NCBI GenBank assembly: GCA_003248755.1
Contig: QFQW01000007.1
Location: 1-64,000 of the forward strand
Direction: 5' to 3'
Length of the DNA stretch: 64,000 nucleotides
Source: Chryseobacterium sp.
GTDB taxonomy: Bacteria; Bacteroidota; Bacteroidia; Flavobacteriales; Weeksellaceae
Shown here: in pieces, positions 7,614 to 16,725 of the stretch
How positions within the stretch are numbered: the first letter of the stretch is position 1
How the letters are laid out: every line of letters starts with the position of its first letter
Translations under genes and position numbers: made by a program
Notes under the pieces: model-generated
Database searches by the model: none
Told to the model about the DNA's origin: nothing
What the model saw: only the letters and a program-made list of their open reading frames with translations

Positions 7614-8340
7614 ATTAAAAACTCTTGAAAAAGAGAAAAATATAGAGATACTTTTCGCGATAGAATCAGGAAGCCGTTCTTGGGGATTTGCCTCTCCCGA
7701 CAGCGATTACGATATACGTTTCATATACAAACATCCTATAGATTGGTATCTTTCGCCGTGGGAAAAGCGCGATACAATAGAATTTATGACCGAAGATGAT
7801 TTGGACGGTTCCGGTTGGGACTTGAAGAAGACTTTTCATTTATTGAACAAATCGAACGTTCCGCTTTTGGAGCATCTGTTTTCACACATATTTTATATAA
7901 AAAATGATACATTCCTGGAAAAGATGACACCTTTAACAAAAGAAGCTTTTTCTCCCGTTGCAGTAGTTTTCCATTATTTATCGATAAGTAAAAAATATTT
8001 GGAATCTTGTAACAAAGACGAAGTGAAACTGAAAGATTATTTCTATTGCTTAAGAACAACTTTAGCTTCAAAATGGGTGGTTGAGATAGGAACTTTTCCG
8101 CCAGTGATATTTCACGAGATGTTAGATTTGTTGCCCGAAAATATGTTCTATAAAGTTCAATTTTTGTTGAATGTAAAATCTGAAAACGGAGAAAAATATT
8201 TCCACACTCAGGATTGGGAACTTTTTGAGTATCTCAAATCAGAGATAGAAAATCTTTCAGAAAAAGCAAAAACCTTAACAGCTGGAAATCTTGATAAGTC
8301 AGAAGCTGAAAAAGTATTTGTAGAATTATTAAAATCGTAA
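7591..8340 (+). CDS. RlaP-type nucleotidyltransferase (first copy)
   Basis: A 249-residue protein of the RNA-ligase-associated predicted nucleotidyltransferase family (RlaP, PF10127). The nucleotidyltransferase motif GSRSWGFASPDSDYDIRFIY (residues ~26-45) provides the GS pair and two Asp residues expected to hold metal and NTP, followed by the family-typical HPIDWYL and WDLKKTFHLLNKSN stretches. The remaining helical part is the usual RlaP C-terminal half. Its start overlaps the preceding ORF by 23 bases, and the next gene begins two bases after its stop. Family members co-occur with RtcB, as here; whether they add nucleotides to broken RNA ends is not established. Confidence 0.88.
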   Translation: MKTKIIDKLKTLEKEKNIEILFAIESGSRSWGFASPDSDYDIRFIYKHPIDWYLSPWEKRDTIEFMTEDDLDGSGWDLKKTFHLLNKSNVPLLEHLFSHIFYIKNDTFLEKMTPLTKEAFSPVAVVFHYLSISKKYLESCNKDEVKLKDYFYCLRTTLASKWVVEIGTFPPVIFHEMLDLLPENMFYKVQFLLNVKSENGEKYFHTQDWELFEYLKSEIENLSEKAKTLTAGNLDKSEAEKVFVELLKS

Positions 8341-8342
8341 TC

Positions 8343-9407
8343 ATGATAACTATCGATTTTTTAAAAGAAAATAACCTTATCCTTTTCGAAGCCATTTCCG
8401 GAAGCAAGTCTTTCGGATTGGCGACGGAAAATTCTGACACAGATATAAAAGGTGTTTTCTATTTACCGAAAGATTTGTTCTTTGGTTTAGAATATATTCC
8501 ACAAGTTTCAAATGAAACTAATGATATCGTTTATTACGAGATTGGAAGATTCACTGAACTTTTATTAAAGAACAATCCAAATATTCTGGAAATATTAGCA
8601 ACACCAGAAGATTGTATTCTTTACAAAAATCCGGTAATGAATCAATTTCGTCAGGAAGATTTTTTATCAAAACTTTGTAAGGATACTTTTGGCGGATATG
8701 CTTCAACTCAGATTCAGAAAGCAAGAGGGCTCAATAAAAAGATTGTGAATCCTGTTGAAAAAGAACGAAAAGGAATTCTGGATTTCTGTGTGATTCTGGA
8801 AGGTTCAAATTCAATTCCCACAAAAGATTGGTTGAAGGAGAAAAGCCTTTTACAGGAAAATTGTGGTTTGGCAAAGATGCCCAATTCAAAAGGTGTTTTC
8901 GCTTTGTTCTATGATGAATTGAAAGATAAGAATTACAGTGGAATATATAAAAATGAAGATTCTAATGAAGTCTGTTTATCTTCTGTTCCTAAAAATGAAA
9001 AACCTCAAGCTTATTTATTTTTCAATCAGGACGCCTATTCTACTTACTGCAAAAGTTATAAAGAATATTGGGATTGGGTAGCAAAAAGAAATGAAGACCG
9101 ATACAATACCAATCAAAAGCACGGCAAGAATTATGACAGCAAAAATATGATGCATACAATTCGACTTTTGCAATCGGCTGTTAATATTTTCAAGAATAAT
9201 AAAATTGAAATCCGTGTTAAAAACCGTGATGAGCTTTTGGATATCAAAGCAGGAAATTGGGATTATGATGATTTACTTTTATTAGCAGACCAATTAATTG
9301 AAGAAGTGAATTTGTTAAGTAAAAGTTCTTTATTGCCAGATTTTCCTGATAGAAAAAGAGCTGAGAAAGTCTTAATAGAAATAAGGGAAGAATTATATTC
9401 CTATTAA
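8343..9407 (+). CDS. RlaP-type nucleotidyltransferase (second, longer copy)
   Basis: A 354-residue second member of the same nucleotidyltransferase family. The motif GSKSFGLATENSDTDIKGVF at residues ~20-39 keeps the GS and Asp-x-Asp pattern. It differs from the first copy by a longer helical C-terminal region (for example HGKNYDSKNMMHTIRLLQSA near residue 258, a HEPN- or PAP-like helical face). It starts directly after the first copy (ATCATG junction), so the two are co-translated. The two copies are divergent enough that this is not a recent tandem duplication. A strong terminator ends the unit 10 bases after the stop. Confidence 0.88.
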   Translation: MITIDFLKENNLILFEAISGSKSFGLATENSDTDIKGVFYLPKDLFFGLEYIPQVSNETNDIVYYEIGRFTELLLKNNPNILEILATPEDCILYKNPVMNQFRQEDFLSKLCKDTFGGYASTQIQKARGLNKKIVNPVEKERKGILDFCVILEGSNSIPTKDWLKEKSLLQENCGLAKMPNSKGVFALFYDELKDKNYSGIYKNEDSNEVCLSSVPKNEKPQAYLFFNQDAYSTYCKSYKEYWDWVAKRNEDRYNTNQKHGKNYDSKNMMHTIRLLQSAVNIFKNNKIEIRVKNRDELLDIKAGNWDYDDLLLLADQLIEEVNLLSKSSLLPDFPDRKRAEKVLIEIREELYSY

Positions 9408-9417
9408 TTTAAATAAA

Positions 9418-9441
9418 AATCCCTCGAAAATTCGAGGGATT
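9418..9441. terminator. bidirectional terminator between the RlaP gene and pnp
   Basis: ATCCCTCGAA pairs with TTCGAGGGAT in a 10-bp hairpin with A-rich left and T-rich right flanks, placed between two convergent genes. Confidence 0.85.
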
Positions 9442-9459
9442 CATATATAAGAATTAATT

Positions 9460-11703
9460 CTAAGCTTCAGATGAAGGATTTTGGTCCCCAGCAGGCTTAT
9501 CACCTTCCGGTCTCGCAGGTCTTTCCGGTCTGTTCTGACCTTCAGGTCTTGGACCTCTCTGCTCACCTTCTTTCTTCTCCGGTCTTGGAGGTCTTGGCAA
9601 CAAAACTTTTCTTGAAAGTTTCATTTTCTTACGGTCATCATAACCCATAAATTTCACCTCAACTTCGTCACCTTCTTTGTAAGGAACTTTATCAAGACGA
9701 GCCCACTCGATTTCAGAGATATGAAGTAATCCTTCAGTCCCTTTAGCAATCGCTACGAAAGCTCCGAAATCCATTACTTTCACTACTTTCCCTTTGTAAA
9801 CTTCACCTACAACCGGTACGAAAGTAATTTCGTTGATTTTCGCAATCGCCTCGTTGATCTTCTCTCTGCTGACACCGGAAATTTCGATCCTTCCGATTTC
9901 CCCAACTTCTTCGATAGCAATAACCGTATCGGTATCTTTCTGCATCTGCTGAATGATTTTCCCACCAGGTCCTATCACCGCACCGATGAAATCTTTAGGA
10001 ATTTCCATCATCACCATCTTCGGAGCGTGAGGTTTTACATCTTCTCTTGGTTCAGCAATCGTTTCAGTAATTTTATTTAGGATATGAAGTCTTCCTTCCT
10101 TAGCTTGCAGAAGTGCTTTTTCCATAATATCCATAGAAAGACCCTGGATTTTGATATCCATCTGACAAGCGGTGATCCCGTCTGCTGTTCCGGTTACTTT
10201 GAAGTCCATATCACCCAAGTGGTCTTCGTCTCCAAGAATGTCGGAAAGCACAGTATATTTCCCTGTTTTCACATCGGTCACCAATCCCATTGCAATCCCG
10301 GAAACCGGCTTGTGAATCTGAACACCAGCATCCATCAATGCCAAAGTTCCGGCACAAACAGTTGCCATAGAGGACGAACCATTTGATTCAAGAATATCAG
10401 AAACGATACGGATCGTGTAAGGGTTTTCTTCAGGGATCATATTGGCCAAAGCTCTTTGAGCTAAGTTACCGTGACCAACTTCTCTTCTTGAAGTTCCTCT
10501 CAAAGGACGAGCTTCACCGGTTGAGAATGGAGGGAAGTTATAATGTAAGAAAAATCTCTCGTCATAATTTACCATTACGCTATCCACCATGTTCGCATCT
10601 TTTACCGAACCAAGAGTTACGGCAGTCAAAGATTGAGTTTCACCCCTTGTGAAGATAGCAGAACCGTGTGCTCCCGGCAGATAATCGATTTCTGACCAGA
10701 TCGGACGAATCGTTTGTGGGTCACGACCATCAAGTCGGATCTTATCATTCAGGATCATTTGGCGCATCGCTTCTTTTTCCACATCGTGGTAATATACTTT
10801 TACGAAAGGAGTCACTCTTTCCAATTCTTCTGCATCATCAACATATTGAGCTAAAAATTCATCACGTACCGCTTTGAATTTCTCACCTCTTTCTTCTTTA
10901 CTGGAAGGTGTTTTTGCAACTTCGTAAACTTTATCATAAGTTTCTTTCCACACTTTTTCACGGATGGCTTCATCGTGATTTTCGTGGTTGTATTCTCTTT
11001 TAGGAAAAGATCTTCCAACTTTCGCCGCCAATCTTTCCTGAGCTTCTACTTGTTTTTTGATTTCTTCGTGGGCAAAAGTAATCGCTTCAAGCATTTCTGC
11101 TTCTGTGATTTCTTTCATTTCCCCCTCCACCATTACGATAGAATCCTTAGTTGCTCCAACCATAATATCAAGGTCAGATTTTGCAAGATCTTCGAATTTT
11201 GGATTGATAGAAAGTTGACCATCGATTCTTACCACTCTTACCTCAGACATTGGTCCGTTGAAAGGGATATCAGTAATTGCAATCGCTGAAGACGCAGCAA
11301 GACCTGCTAAATCATCAGGAATCGACTGTCCGTCATAAGAAATCAATGAAATCATTACCTGAACTTCCGCATGGAAATCTTCTGGAAACAATGGTCTCAA
11401 AACTCTGTCTACCAAACGCATCGTTAAGATTTCCTGGTCTGAAGGACGAGCTTCTCTTCTGAAAAAGTTTCCGGGGATTTTACCACCTGCATAGAATTTT
11501 TCTCTGTAATCAACTGTTAAAGGTAAAAAGTCCACACCAGGATTGGCTTCTTTGTTGGCTACGACTGTTGCTAAAAGCATAGTTCCGCCCATTTTTACTA
11601 CTACAGATCCATCAGCTTGTTTTGCCAGTTTCCCTGTTTCGATTGTGATCTCTCTGCCGTCTGCAAGAGTAATCAGCTCTGTAATTGCTTGAGGTGCACT
11701 CAT
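9460..11703 (-). CDS. pnp: polyribonucleotide nucleotidyltransferase (PNPase)
   Basis: PNPase degrades RNA phosphorolytically from the 3' end and is part of RNA turnover complexes. The 747-residue protein has two RNase PH domains (residues ~1-225 and ~310-535; the second holds the catalytic LGDEDHLGDMDFKVTGT stretch near 480), a KH domain with the IGPGGK loop near residue 568, and an S1 domain (~620-690, GEVYKGKVVKVMDFGAFV). It ends in a Pro/Arg/Glu-rich tail (repeats of RPERPARPEG type), which is common in Bacteroidota PNPase and likely disordered. The usual rpsO neighbour is missing; an AarF-like kinase lies upstream, separated by a long palindrome. A -7 promoter element lies 66 bases before the start. 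Confidence 0.97.
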   Translation of the reverse strand: MSAPQAITELITLADGREITIETGKLAKQADGSVVVKMGGTMLLATVVANKEANPGVDFLPLTVDYREKFYAGGKIPGNFFRREARPSDQEILTMRLVDRVLRPLFPEDFHAEVQVMISLISYDGQSIPDDLAGLAASSAIAITDIPFNGPMSEVRVVRIDGQLSINPKFEDLAKSDLDIMVGATKDSIVMVEGEMKEITEAEMLEAITFAHEEIKKQVEAQERLAAKVGRSFPKREYNHENHDEAIREKVWKETYDKVYEVAKTPSSKEERGEKFKAVRDEFLAQYVDDAEELERVTPFVKVYYHDVEKEAMRQMILNDKIRLDGRDPQTIRPIWSEIDYLPGAHGSAIFTRGETQSLTAVTLGSVKDANMVDSVMVNYDERFFLHYNFPPFSTGEARPLRGTSRREVGHGNLAQRALANMIPEENPYTIRIVSDILESNGSSSMATVCAGTLALMDAGVQIHKPVSGIAMGLVTDVKTGKYTVLSDILGDEDHLGDMDFKVTGTADGITACQMDIKIQGLSMDIMEKALLQAKEGRLHILNKITETIAEPREDVKPHAPKMVMMEIPKDFIGAVIGPGGKIIQQMQKDTDTVIAIEEVGEIGRIEISGVSREKINEAIAKINEITFVPVVGEVYKGKVVKVMDFGAFVAIAKGTEGLLHISEIEWARLDKVPYKEGDEVEVKFMGYDDRKKMKLSRKVLLPRPPRPEKKEGEQRGPRPEGQNRPERPARPEGDKPAGDQNPSSEA

Positions 11704-11768
11704 AAATTGTTTTGTGTTGTACTCCGTATTGAGTACTTTTAATTAAGTATTTCGTCTAAAATTTGGTG

Positions 11769-11776
11769 CAAATTTA
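11769..11776 (-). promoter_or_regulatory. -7 promoter element of pnp
   Basis: On the minus strand it reads TAAATTTG, a perfect -7 match, giving a leader of about 60 bases before pnp. No well-placed -33 TTG was found. Confidence 0.5.
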
Positions 11777-11821
11777 ATGTATTTATTTGGATTATAAATA
11801 AGTATTGAAAACTGGTATACT

Positions 11822-11953
11822 TTTAAACACTTAAGTCACTTTAGATTAAACAAGAACTACAATTAAAATAAGTTCACTTGAGCTGAAAATCTTTGATTTT
11901 CAAAACTTAATTGTTCTTAAGTGACTTTAATTACTATAACTTAAGTGTTTAAA
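11822..11953. repeat. 132-bp compound palindrome between the AarF-like gene and pnp
   Basis: The outermost 15 bp are a perfect inverted repeat (11822-11836 TTTAAACACTTAAGT and 11939-11953). The centre is a perfect 7-bp hairpin, GAAAATC at 11885-11891 and GATTTTC at 11895-11901. Between them the arms match imperfectly (CAAGAAC/GTTCTTA, AAGTCACTTTA/AAGTGACTTTAA). It begins two bases after the AarF-like gene's stop, so it could act as a large terminator; its size and terminal repeats also fit a MITE-like element. Confidence 0.7.
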
Positions 11954-11955
11954 TA

Positions 11956-13590
11956 TTATTTCCTCGTAATTCTCAACAAAAGAATAACAACCAAGAAAAT
12001 AGAAAACACAAACCCTAAAACCGTCACTAAAGACAATTCTCCAATTCTGGGTCCAGATTCTGAAACAAAAACAATCGCTGTGGCAATAATATTTGCTCCT
12101 AAAATCATTGCTAATATTAGATTAATAATACTTGATTTTATTAGGTTATTCGTTTTCTCAATATTTTTGATTTCACTGGAAATAGTAAATTTATTATCAT
12201 CCAACTTCTGTAACACCGAACGTAATTCTTTAGGAATTTCATCCACATTTTCTGTGAAATTGATCATTTTGTCCATTCCGTTCTTGAAAAGTTTCTTTGG
12301 ACTGATTTTTCTCGTTAGTATTTTCTTGGTGTACGGACGAAGACTTTTTACAATATCAAGATCAGGATTAATACTTCTTCCAACACCTTCTATCAGGCCG
12401 ATTCCTTTAAATAAAAGATAAAAATAATCTGGCATATAGATTCGATTATCCTTTAAAACATCTTTCATTTTATTAATGATAATATGAGGATCAATATCTT
12501 TGAGGGAACTACTATGAACAAAATTCAGAACCTCATCCACATCATTCTCAAATTTTCTTTCGTCTGGAATCTCATAACTGACCGCCATTTTCTTCAAATA
12601 ACGTACAATCTTATTAGAATTTTTGGCAACAAAAGCCACAATCAGACTTTCAAGAATCTCTTTATCATTGGGCTGGATTTTCCCGACCGCTCCAAAATCT
12701 ATAAAAACCACTTTGCCATCTTTCTTCACAAGAATATTTCCAGCGTGCGGATCTGCATGAAAAAATCCATAATCCAAAATCTGAGAAACGAAAAGTCTTA
12801 AACCAACTTCAGAAATTTTAACCGGATCGATATTATGATTTAAAAGTTCCGTTTTGTCTGTGACTTTGATTCCATCAATAAACTCCATACAAAGGACATT
12901 ATTATTGGAAAATTCGTCATAAACTATCGGAACATAAGTTTCTTTATTATTTTTAAAATTAACAGCGAATTGTTTGATATTATTTCGTTCATTCACCAAA
13001 GAAACCTCTTCCAGCAAAGACTTTTCGAAAGTCGAAATGGCTTGTTTTAAATTTAACTTTGAGGCTATTTCGGAATAGTTTGAAATTAGTTTTATTAAAT
13101 CTTTAATTAAAAGTAAATCATCCTCAATAACACTGAGAACATCAGGTTTTTTGATTTTAAGAATGACATCTTCGCCAGAAATCAAAGTTGCTTTATAAAC
13201 TTGCGCAATAGAAGCGGTCGCTAAAGGTTTTGAAATGATTTCCGAGAAATGTTCCTTAACTGAAATATTGAATTCATTTTCCAAAATTTCCTCAACATTC
13301 ATTTCAACAACATCTACCCTATCCTGAAGTTTTTGCAACTCCTGGATCAATTCCGCCGGCAACAAATCATCCCGATTACTGAAAGTCTGACCTAGCTTGA
13401 CAAACGTTGGTCCCAGCTCTTCCAAGGCCAATCTGATTCTTTCGTAAACAGTTCCTTTGGAAACAATTTCATCAGAAATTATTTCAGGCTTTTTTCCCAT
13501 TCGAGAAATCAAATCTTTGAAACCATATTTACTCAATACAGAAATCAGCTTTGCAGATCTTTTTAGTTTTCGTTGTTGCTTGTCAAACAT
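11956..13590 (-). CDS. AarF/UbiB/ABC1 family atypical kinase
   Basis: A 544-residue member of the ABC1/UbiB family, membrane-linked atypical kinases or ATPases tied to isoprenoid quinone (here probably menaquinone) metabolism. The start at 13590 (MFDKQQRKLKRSAKL) is preferred over an in-frame ATG 12 codons upstream. The family motifs are present: VKLGQTFSNRDDLLP (KxGQ motif, residue ~66), ATASIAQVYKA (Ala-rich loop, ~120), LKIKKP (~139), FHADPHAGNILV (catalytic loop, ~270) and IDFGAVGKI (metal-binding, ~288). Two membrane helices close the protein (~485-540). The next gene upstream (DUF4286) is on the same strand. Confidence 0.9.
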   Translation of the reverse strand: MFDKQQRKLKRSAKLISVLSKYGFKDLISRMGKKPEIISDEIVSKGTVYERIRLALEELGPTFVKLGQTFSNRDDLLPAELIQELQKLQDRVDVVEMNVEEILENEFNISVKEHFSEIISKPLATASIAQVYKATLISGEDVILKIKKPDVLSVIEDDLLLIKDLIKLISNYSEIASKLNLKQAISTFEKSLLEEVSLVNERNNIKQFAVNFKNNKETYVPIVYDEFSNNNVLCMEFIDGIKVTDKTELLNHNIDPVKISEVGLRLFVSQILDYGFFHADPHAGNILVKKDGKVVFIDFGAVGKIQPNDKEILESLIVAFVAKNSNKIVRYLKKMAVSYEIPDERKFENDVDEVLNFVHSSSLKDIDPHIIINKMKDVLKDNRIYMPDYFYLLFKGIGLIEGVGRSINPDLDIVKSLRPYTKKILTRKISPKKLFKNGMDKMINFTENVDEIPKELRSVLQKLDDNKFTISSEIKNIEKTNNLIKSSIINLILAMILGANIIATAIVFVSESGPRIGELSLVTVLGFVFSIFLVVILLLRITRK

Positions 13591-13654
13591 ATTTATAAAA
13601 ATAAAGGAGCTACAAAGTAACTCCAAAAATTATTCCTCTCAAGTAATTAATTAT

Positions 13655-13969
13655 TTAAAATCTTTTCTTTTTAGGATTAAGAAAAGTAGGAAAAACCATG
13701 ACTTCGGCACCAAATTTTTGCGCAATTCTTTCCTCAAGATTTACCAATTCGTTTTCCATAAACTGATTGCGGATATCGTCATTATCAAACAACAGAAAAA
13801 GGTTGGTATTCTTACCTTCATTTACCATATCAGAATGAACTTCTGAGAGAATATACTGTTCTACATCAATGAGATTTTCAACCATTTGATGCAGGTCATT
13901 TTCCACATAAAGATCCCATTCTTCTATTCTATCTTCAACTGTGTGAAAGGTAATACTAAGGATGCTCAT
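13655..13969 (-). CDS. DUF4286 family protein
   Basis: A 104-residue protein with the DUF4286 layout: it opens MSILSITFHTVEDRIEEWDL, has LIDVEQYILSEVHSDMVNEG in the middle and LFDNDDIRNQFMENEL near residue 60, and ends in a basic tail PKKKRF. The fold is thought to resemble a ferredoxin-like dimer, but the function is unknown. Soluble, no signal. It is 64 bases upstream of the AarF-like kinase on the same strand and divergent from gyrA, which starts 147 bases away. Confidence 0.85.
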   Translation of the reverse strand: MSILSITFHTVEDRIEEWDLYVENDLHQMVENLIDVEQYILSEVHSDMVNEGKNTNLFLLFDNDDIRNQFMENELVNLEERIAQKFGAEVMVFPTFLNPKKKRF

Positions 13970-14116
13970 TTCTTATATTTTTTATGATTAATGTTGATAA
14001 ATTCAGAATGCAAAAATCGGTTTTTTTTTGTAAATTAGCCCGTTATAAAAAACAGAAAAACTCAACGGGTCGGAATCTAATGTAGATTTCTGATTTACAA
14101 CAAATTAAAAATATTT

Positions 14117-16705
14117 ATGCATAAGGAAGGAGAAAGGTTAATACCGATCAACATTGTTGACGAAATGAGAACATCCTATATCGATTATTCGATGTCGGTA
14201 ATTGTATCAAGAGCTTTACCAGATGTAAGAGATGGTCTGAAACCTGTACACAGACGTGTTCTTTACGGTATGTATGGTCTAAATGTATTTTCCAACAGAA
14301 AACATTTGAAATCCGCGAGAATTGTTGGAGACGTTTTAGGTAAATATCACCCTCACGGTGACAGCTCGGTTTACGATGCAATGGTAAGAATGGCACAACC
14401 ATGGAGTTTGCGTTATGAACAAGTCGACGGCCAGGGTAACTTTGGGTCAATGGACGGCGATCCACCTGCAGCAATGCGTTATACAGAAGCAAGACTTAAG
14501 AAGATATCTGATGAGATCCTTGCCGACCTTGATAAAGATACGGTTGATTTTCAAAATAACTTTGATGACTCTTTGCAGGAACCTACCGTTCTTCCTACCA
14601 GAGTCCCAAACCTTCTGGTAAACGGAACTTCCGGAATCGCAGTTGGAATGGCGACCAATATGGCACCTCACAATTTATCAGAAAGTATAGATGCAATTTG
14701 CGCTTATATCGATGATAAAGAAATAACGATTGATGAATTGATGAAGCATATCATTGCTCCAGATTTCCCAACTGGCGGAATCATTTATGGTTATGACGGT
14801 GTTCGTGATGCTTTCCACACAGGAAGAGGACGTATTGTTCTGAGAGCAAAAGTAAGCTTCGAAGAAATAGGAAATAGAAATGCAATTATCGTAACTGAAG
14901 TTCCTTACCAAGTAAACAAGGCAGAAATGATTGCGCGAACTGCTGAACTTGTTAAAGATGAAAAAATTACCGGAATCTATGAAATCCGTGATGAATCTGA
15001 TAGAAATGGATTGCGAGTAGTATATGAATTAAAGAACGATGCAATCCCTAATGTTGTATTAAACCTTTTATATAAATACACTTCTTTACAAACTTCGTTT
15101 TCAGTAAATAACATCGCCTTAGTTAAAGGAAGACCTGAACAATTAAATTTAAAAAATCTAATTCATCATTTTGTTGATCATCGTCATGAAGTAATCGTAA
15201 GAAGAACCGAATACGAACTAAGAAAAGCCAAAGAAAGGGCTCACATCCTTGAGGGCTTTATGAAAGTGATCGGAACCCAGGATTCATTGGATAAAGCAAT
15301 TTCTATTATCCGTCACAGTGAAAATCCCGCAGCTGCAAAAGAAGGATTAATTACGGAATTTGAACTTTCCGAAATCCAGGCTCAGGCGATTCTAGATCTT
15401 CGTTTAGCTCGTCTTACCGGAATGGAACTGGACAAGATCCGTTCTGAGTATGAGGAGATCATGGCCTTAATAAAAGACTTGGAAGATATTCTTACAAACG
15501 AGCCAAGACGTTATCAGATCATCAAAGACGAACTCCTTGAGATCAAAGAAAAATATGGCGATGAGAGACGTTCGGAAATCGATTATTCTGGTGGAGAATT
15601 CTCAATAGAAGACATTATTCCTGATGAAAAAGTAGTTCTTACAATTTCTCACGCTGGTTATATCAAAAGAACTCTTCTTTCTGAATATAAGGTACAATCA
15701 AGAGGTGGCGTAGGAAACAGAGCTGCAACTACAAGAGATGAAGATTTCTTAGAATATATCGTGACGGCAACCAACCACGAATATCTTCTATTCTTCACAG
15801 AAAAAGGAAAATGTTTCTGGTTGAGAGTTTTTGAAGTTCCGGAAGGTTCCAAAACGGCAAAAGGAAGAGCTGTTCAGAACTTAATCAACATCGAACCTGA
15901 TGATAAGATCAAGGCCTACATCAGAACAAAAGATCTCAAAAATCAAGAATATATCAATCAAATGAATGTTGTGATGATCACCAAAAACGGAACCATCAAG
16001 AAAACATCTTTGGAAGCATACTCCAGACCAAGAACAAATGGTGTAAATGCCATCGAAATCCGTGATAATGATGCATTATTAGGTGCAAGATTGACAGACG
16101 GAAATTCTGAGATCATGATCGCAACCAAAAATGGAAAATGTATCCGTTTCCCTGAAGAAAAAGCAAGAGCTGTTGGTAGAAGCTCCATTGGAGTAAGAGG
16201 TATTTCCCTTGAAGATAATGACGAGGTTATCGGTATGATTGTTGTAAATGACTTGGAAAATGATACTGTTTTAGTAGTTTCAGAAAGAGGTTATGGTAAG
16301 AGAACAGCGGTTGAAGACTATCGAGTGACAAACCGTGGAGGAAAAGGTGTTATCACTCTTAACATTACGGAAAAAACCGGTAATCTAATAGCTATTCAAA
16401 GTGTAACAGATGAAGACGGATTGATGATCATCAACAAATCCGGTGTTGCCATCCGAATGAATATGAATGAGATGCGTGTGATGGGTAGAAATACTCAAGG
16501 TGTGAAAGTAATCAACCTTAAAGCTAAGGACGAAATTGCAGCTATTGCAAAAGTTGAAATGGACAGAGATGTAGAAGATGAAAATGAAGAAGGGCTTGAA
16601 AACGCCGACAACAATTCGGAAATAATAGTAAATCAATCTCAAACAGAAGAAAATCAGGACAATTCTGATAATGAAAATATTGAAGAATCTTCTGATAATG
16701 AATAA
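14117..16705 (+). CDS. gyrA: DNA gyrase subunit A
   Basis: GyrA breaks and rejoins DNA in the A2B2 gyrase complex that introduces negative supercoils. In the 862-residue protein the catalytic Tyr is Tyr122 in AAMRYTEAR. The quinolone-determining region reads HPHGDSSVYDAMVRMAQ, with Ser83 and Asp87 (E. coli numbering coincides), the susceptible state. The C-terminal beta-pinwheel (residues ~500-820) carries the GyrA box QSRGGVGNRA near residue 530, which separates it from ParC. The last ~45 residues are an acidic Asn/Glu/Asp tail, a frequent autoregulatory feature of GyrA. It is 20 bases upstream of a TPR protein gene on the same strand. Confidence 0.97.
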   Translation: MHKEGERLIPINIVDEMRTSYIDYSMSVIVSRALPDVRDGLKPVHRRVLYGMYGLNVFSNRKHLKSARIVGDVLGKYHPHGDSSVYDAMVRMAQPWSLRYEQVDGQGNFGSMDGDPPAAMRYTEARLKKISDEILADLDKDTVDFQNNFDDSLQEPTVLPTRVPNLLVNGTSGIAVGMATNMAPHNLSESIDAICAYIDDKEITIDELMKHIIAPDFPTGGIIYGYDGVRDAFHTGRGRIVLRAKVSFEEIGNRNAIIVTEVPYQVNKAEMIARTAELVKDEKITGIYEIRDESDRNGLRVVYELKNDAIPNVVLNLLYKYTSLQTSFSVNNIALVKGRPEQLNLKNLIHHFVDHRHEVIVRRTEYELRKAKERAHILEGFMKVIGTQDSLDKAISIIRHSENPAAAKEGLITEFELSEIQAQAILDLRLARLTGMELDKIRSEYEEIMALIKDLEDILTNEPRRYQIIKDELLEIKEKYGDERRSEIDYSGGEFSIEDIIPDEKVVLTISHAGYIKRTLLSEYKVQSRGGVGNRAATTRDEDFLEYIVTATNHEYLLFFTEKGKCFWLRVFEVPEGSKTAKGRAVQNLINIEPDDKIKAYIRTKDLKNQEYINQMNVVMITKNGTIKKTSLEAYSRPRTNGVNAIEIRDNDALLGARLTDGNSEIMIATKNGKCIRFPEEKARAVGRSSIGVRGISLEDNDEVIGMIVVNDLENDTVLVVSERGYGKRTAVEDYRVTNRGGKGVITLNITEKTGNLIAIQSVTDEDGLMIINKSGVAIRMNMNEMRVMGRNTQGVKVINLKAKDEIAAIAKVEMDRDVEDENEEGLENADNNSEIIVNQSQTEENQDNSDNENIEESSDNE

Positions 16706-16725
16706 AAAATTATAAAGCAATATAA

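Noticed and set aside
14350..14410. Quinolone-resistance change in gyrA
   Set aside because: Ser83 and Asp87 are present, which is the susceptible state.
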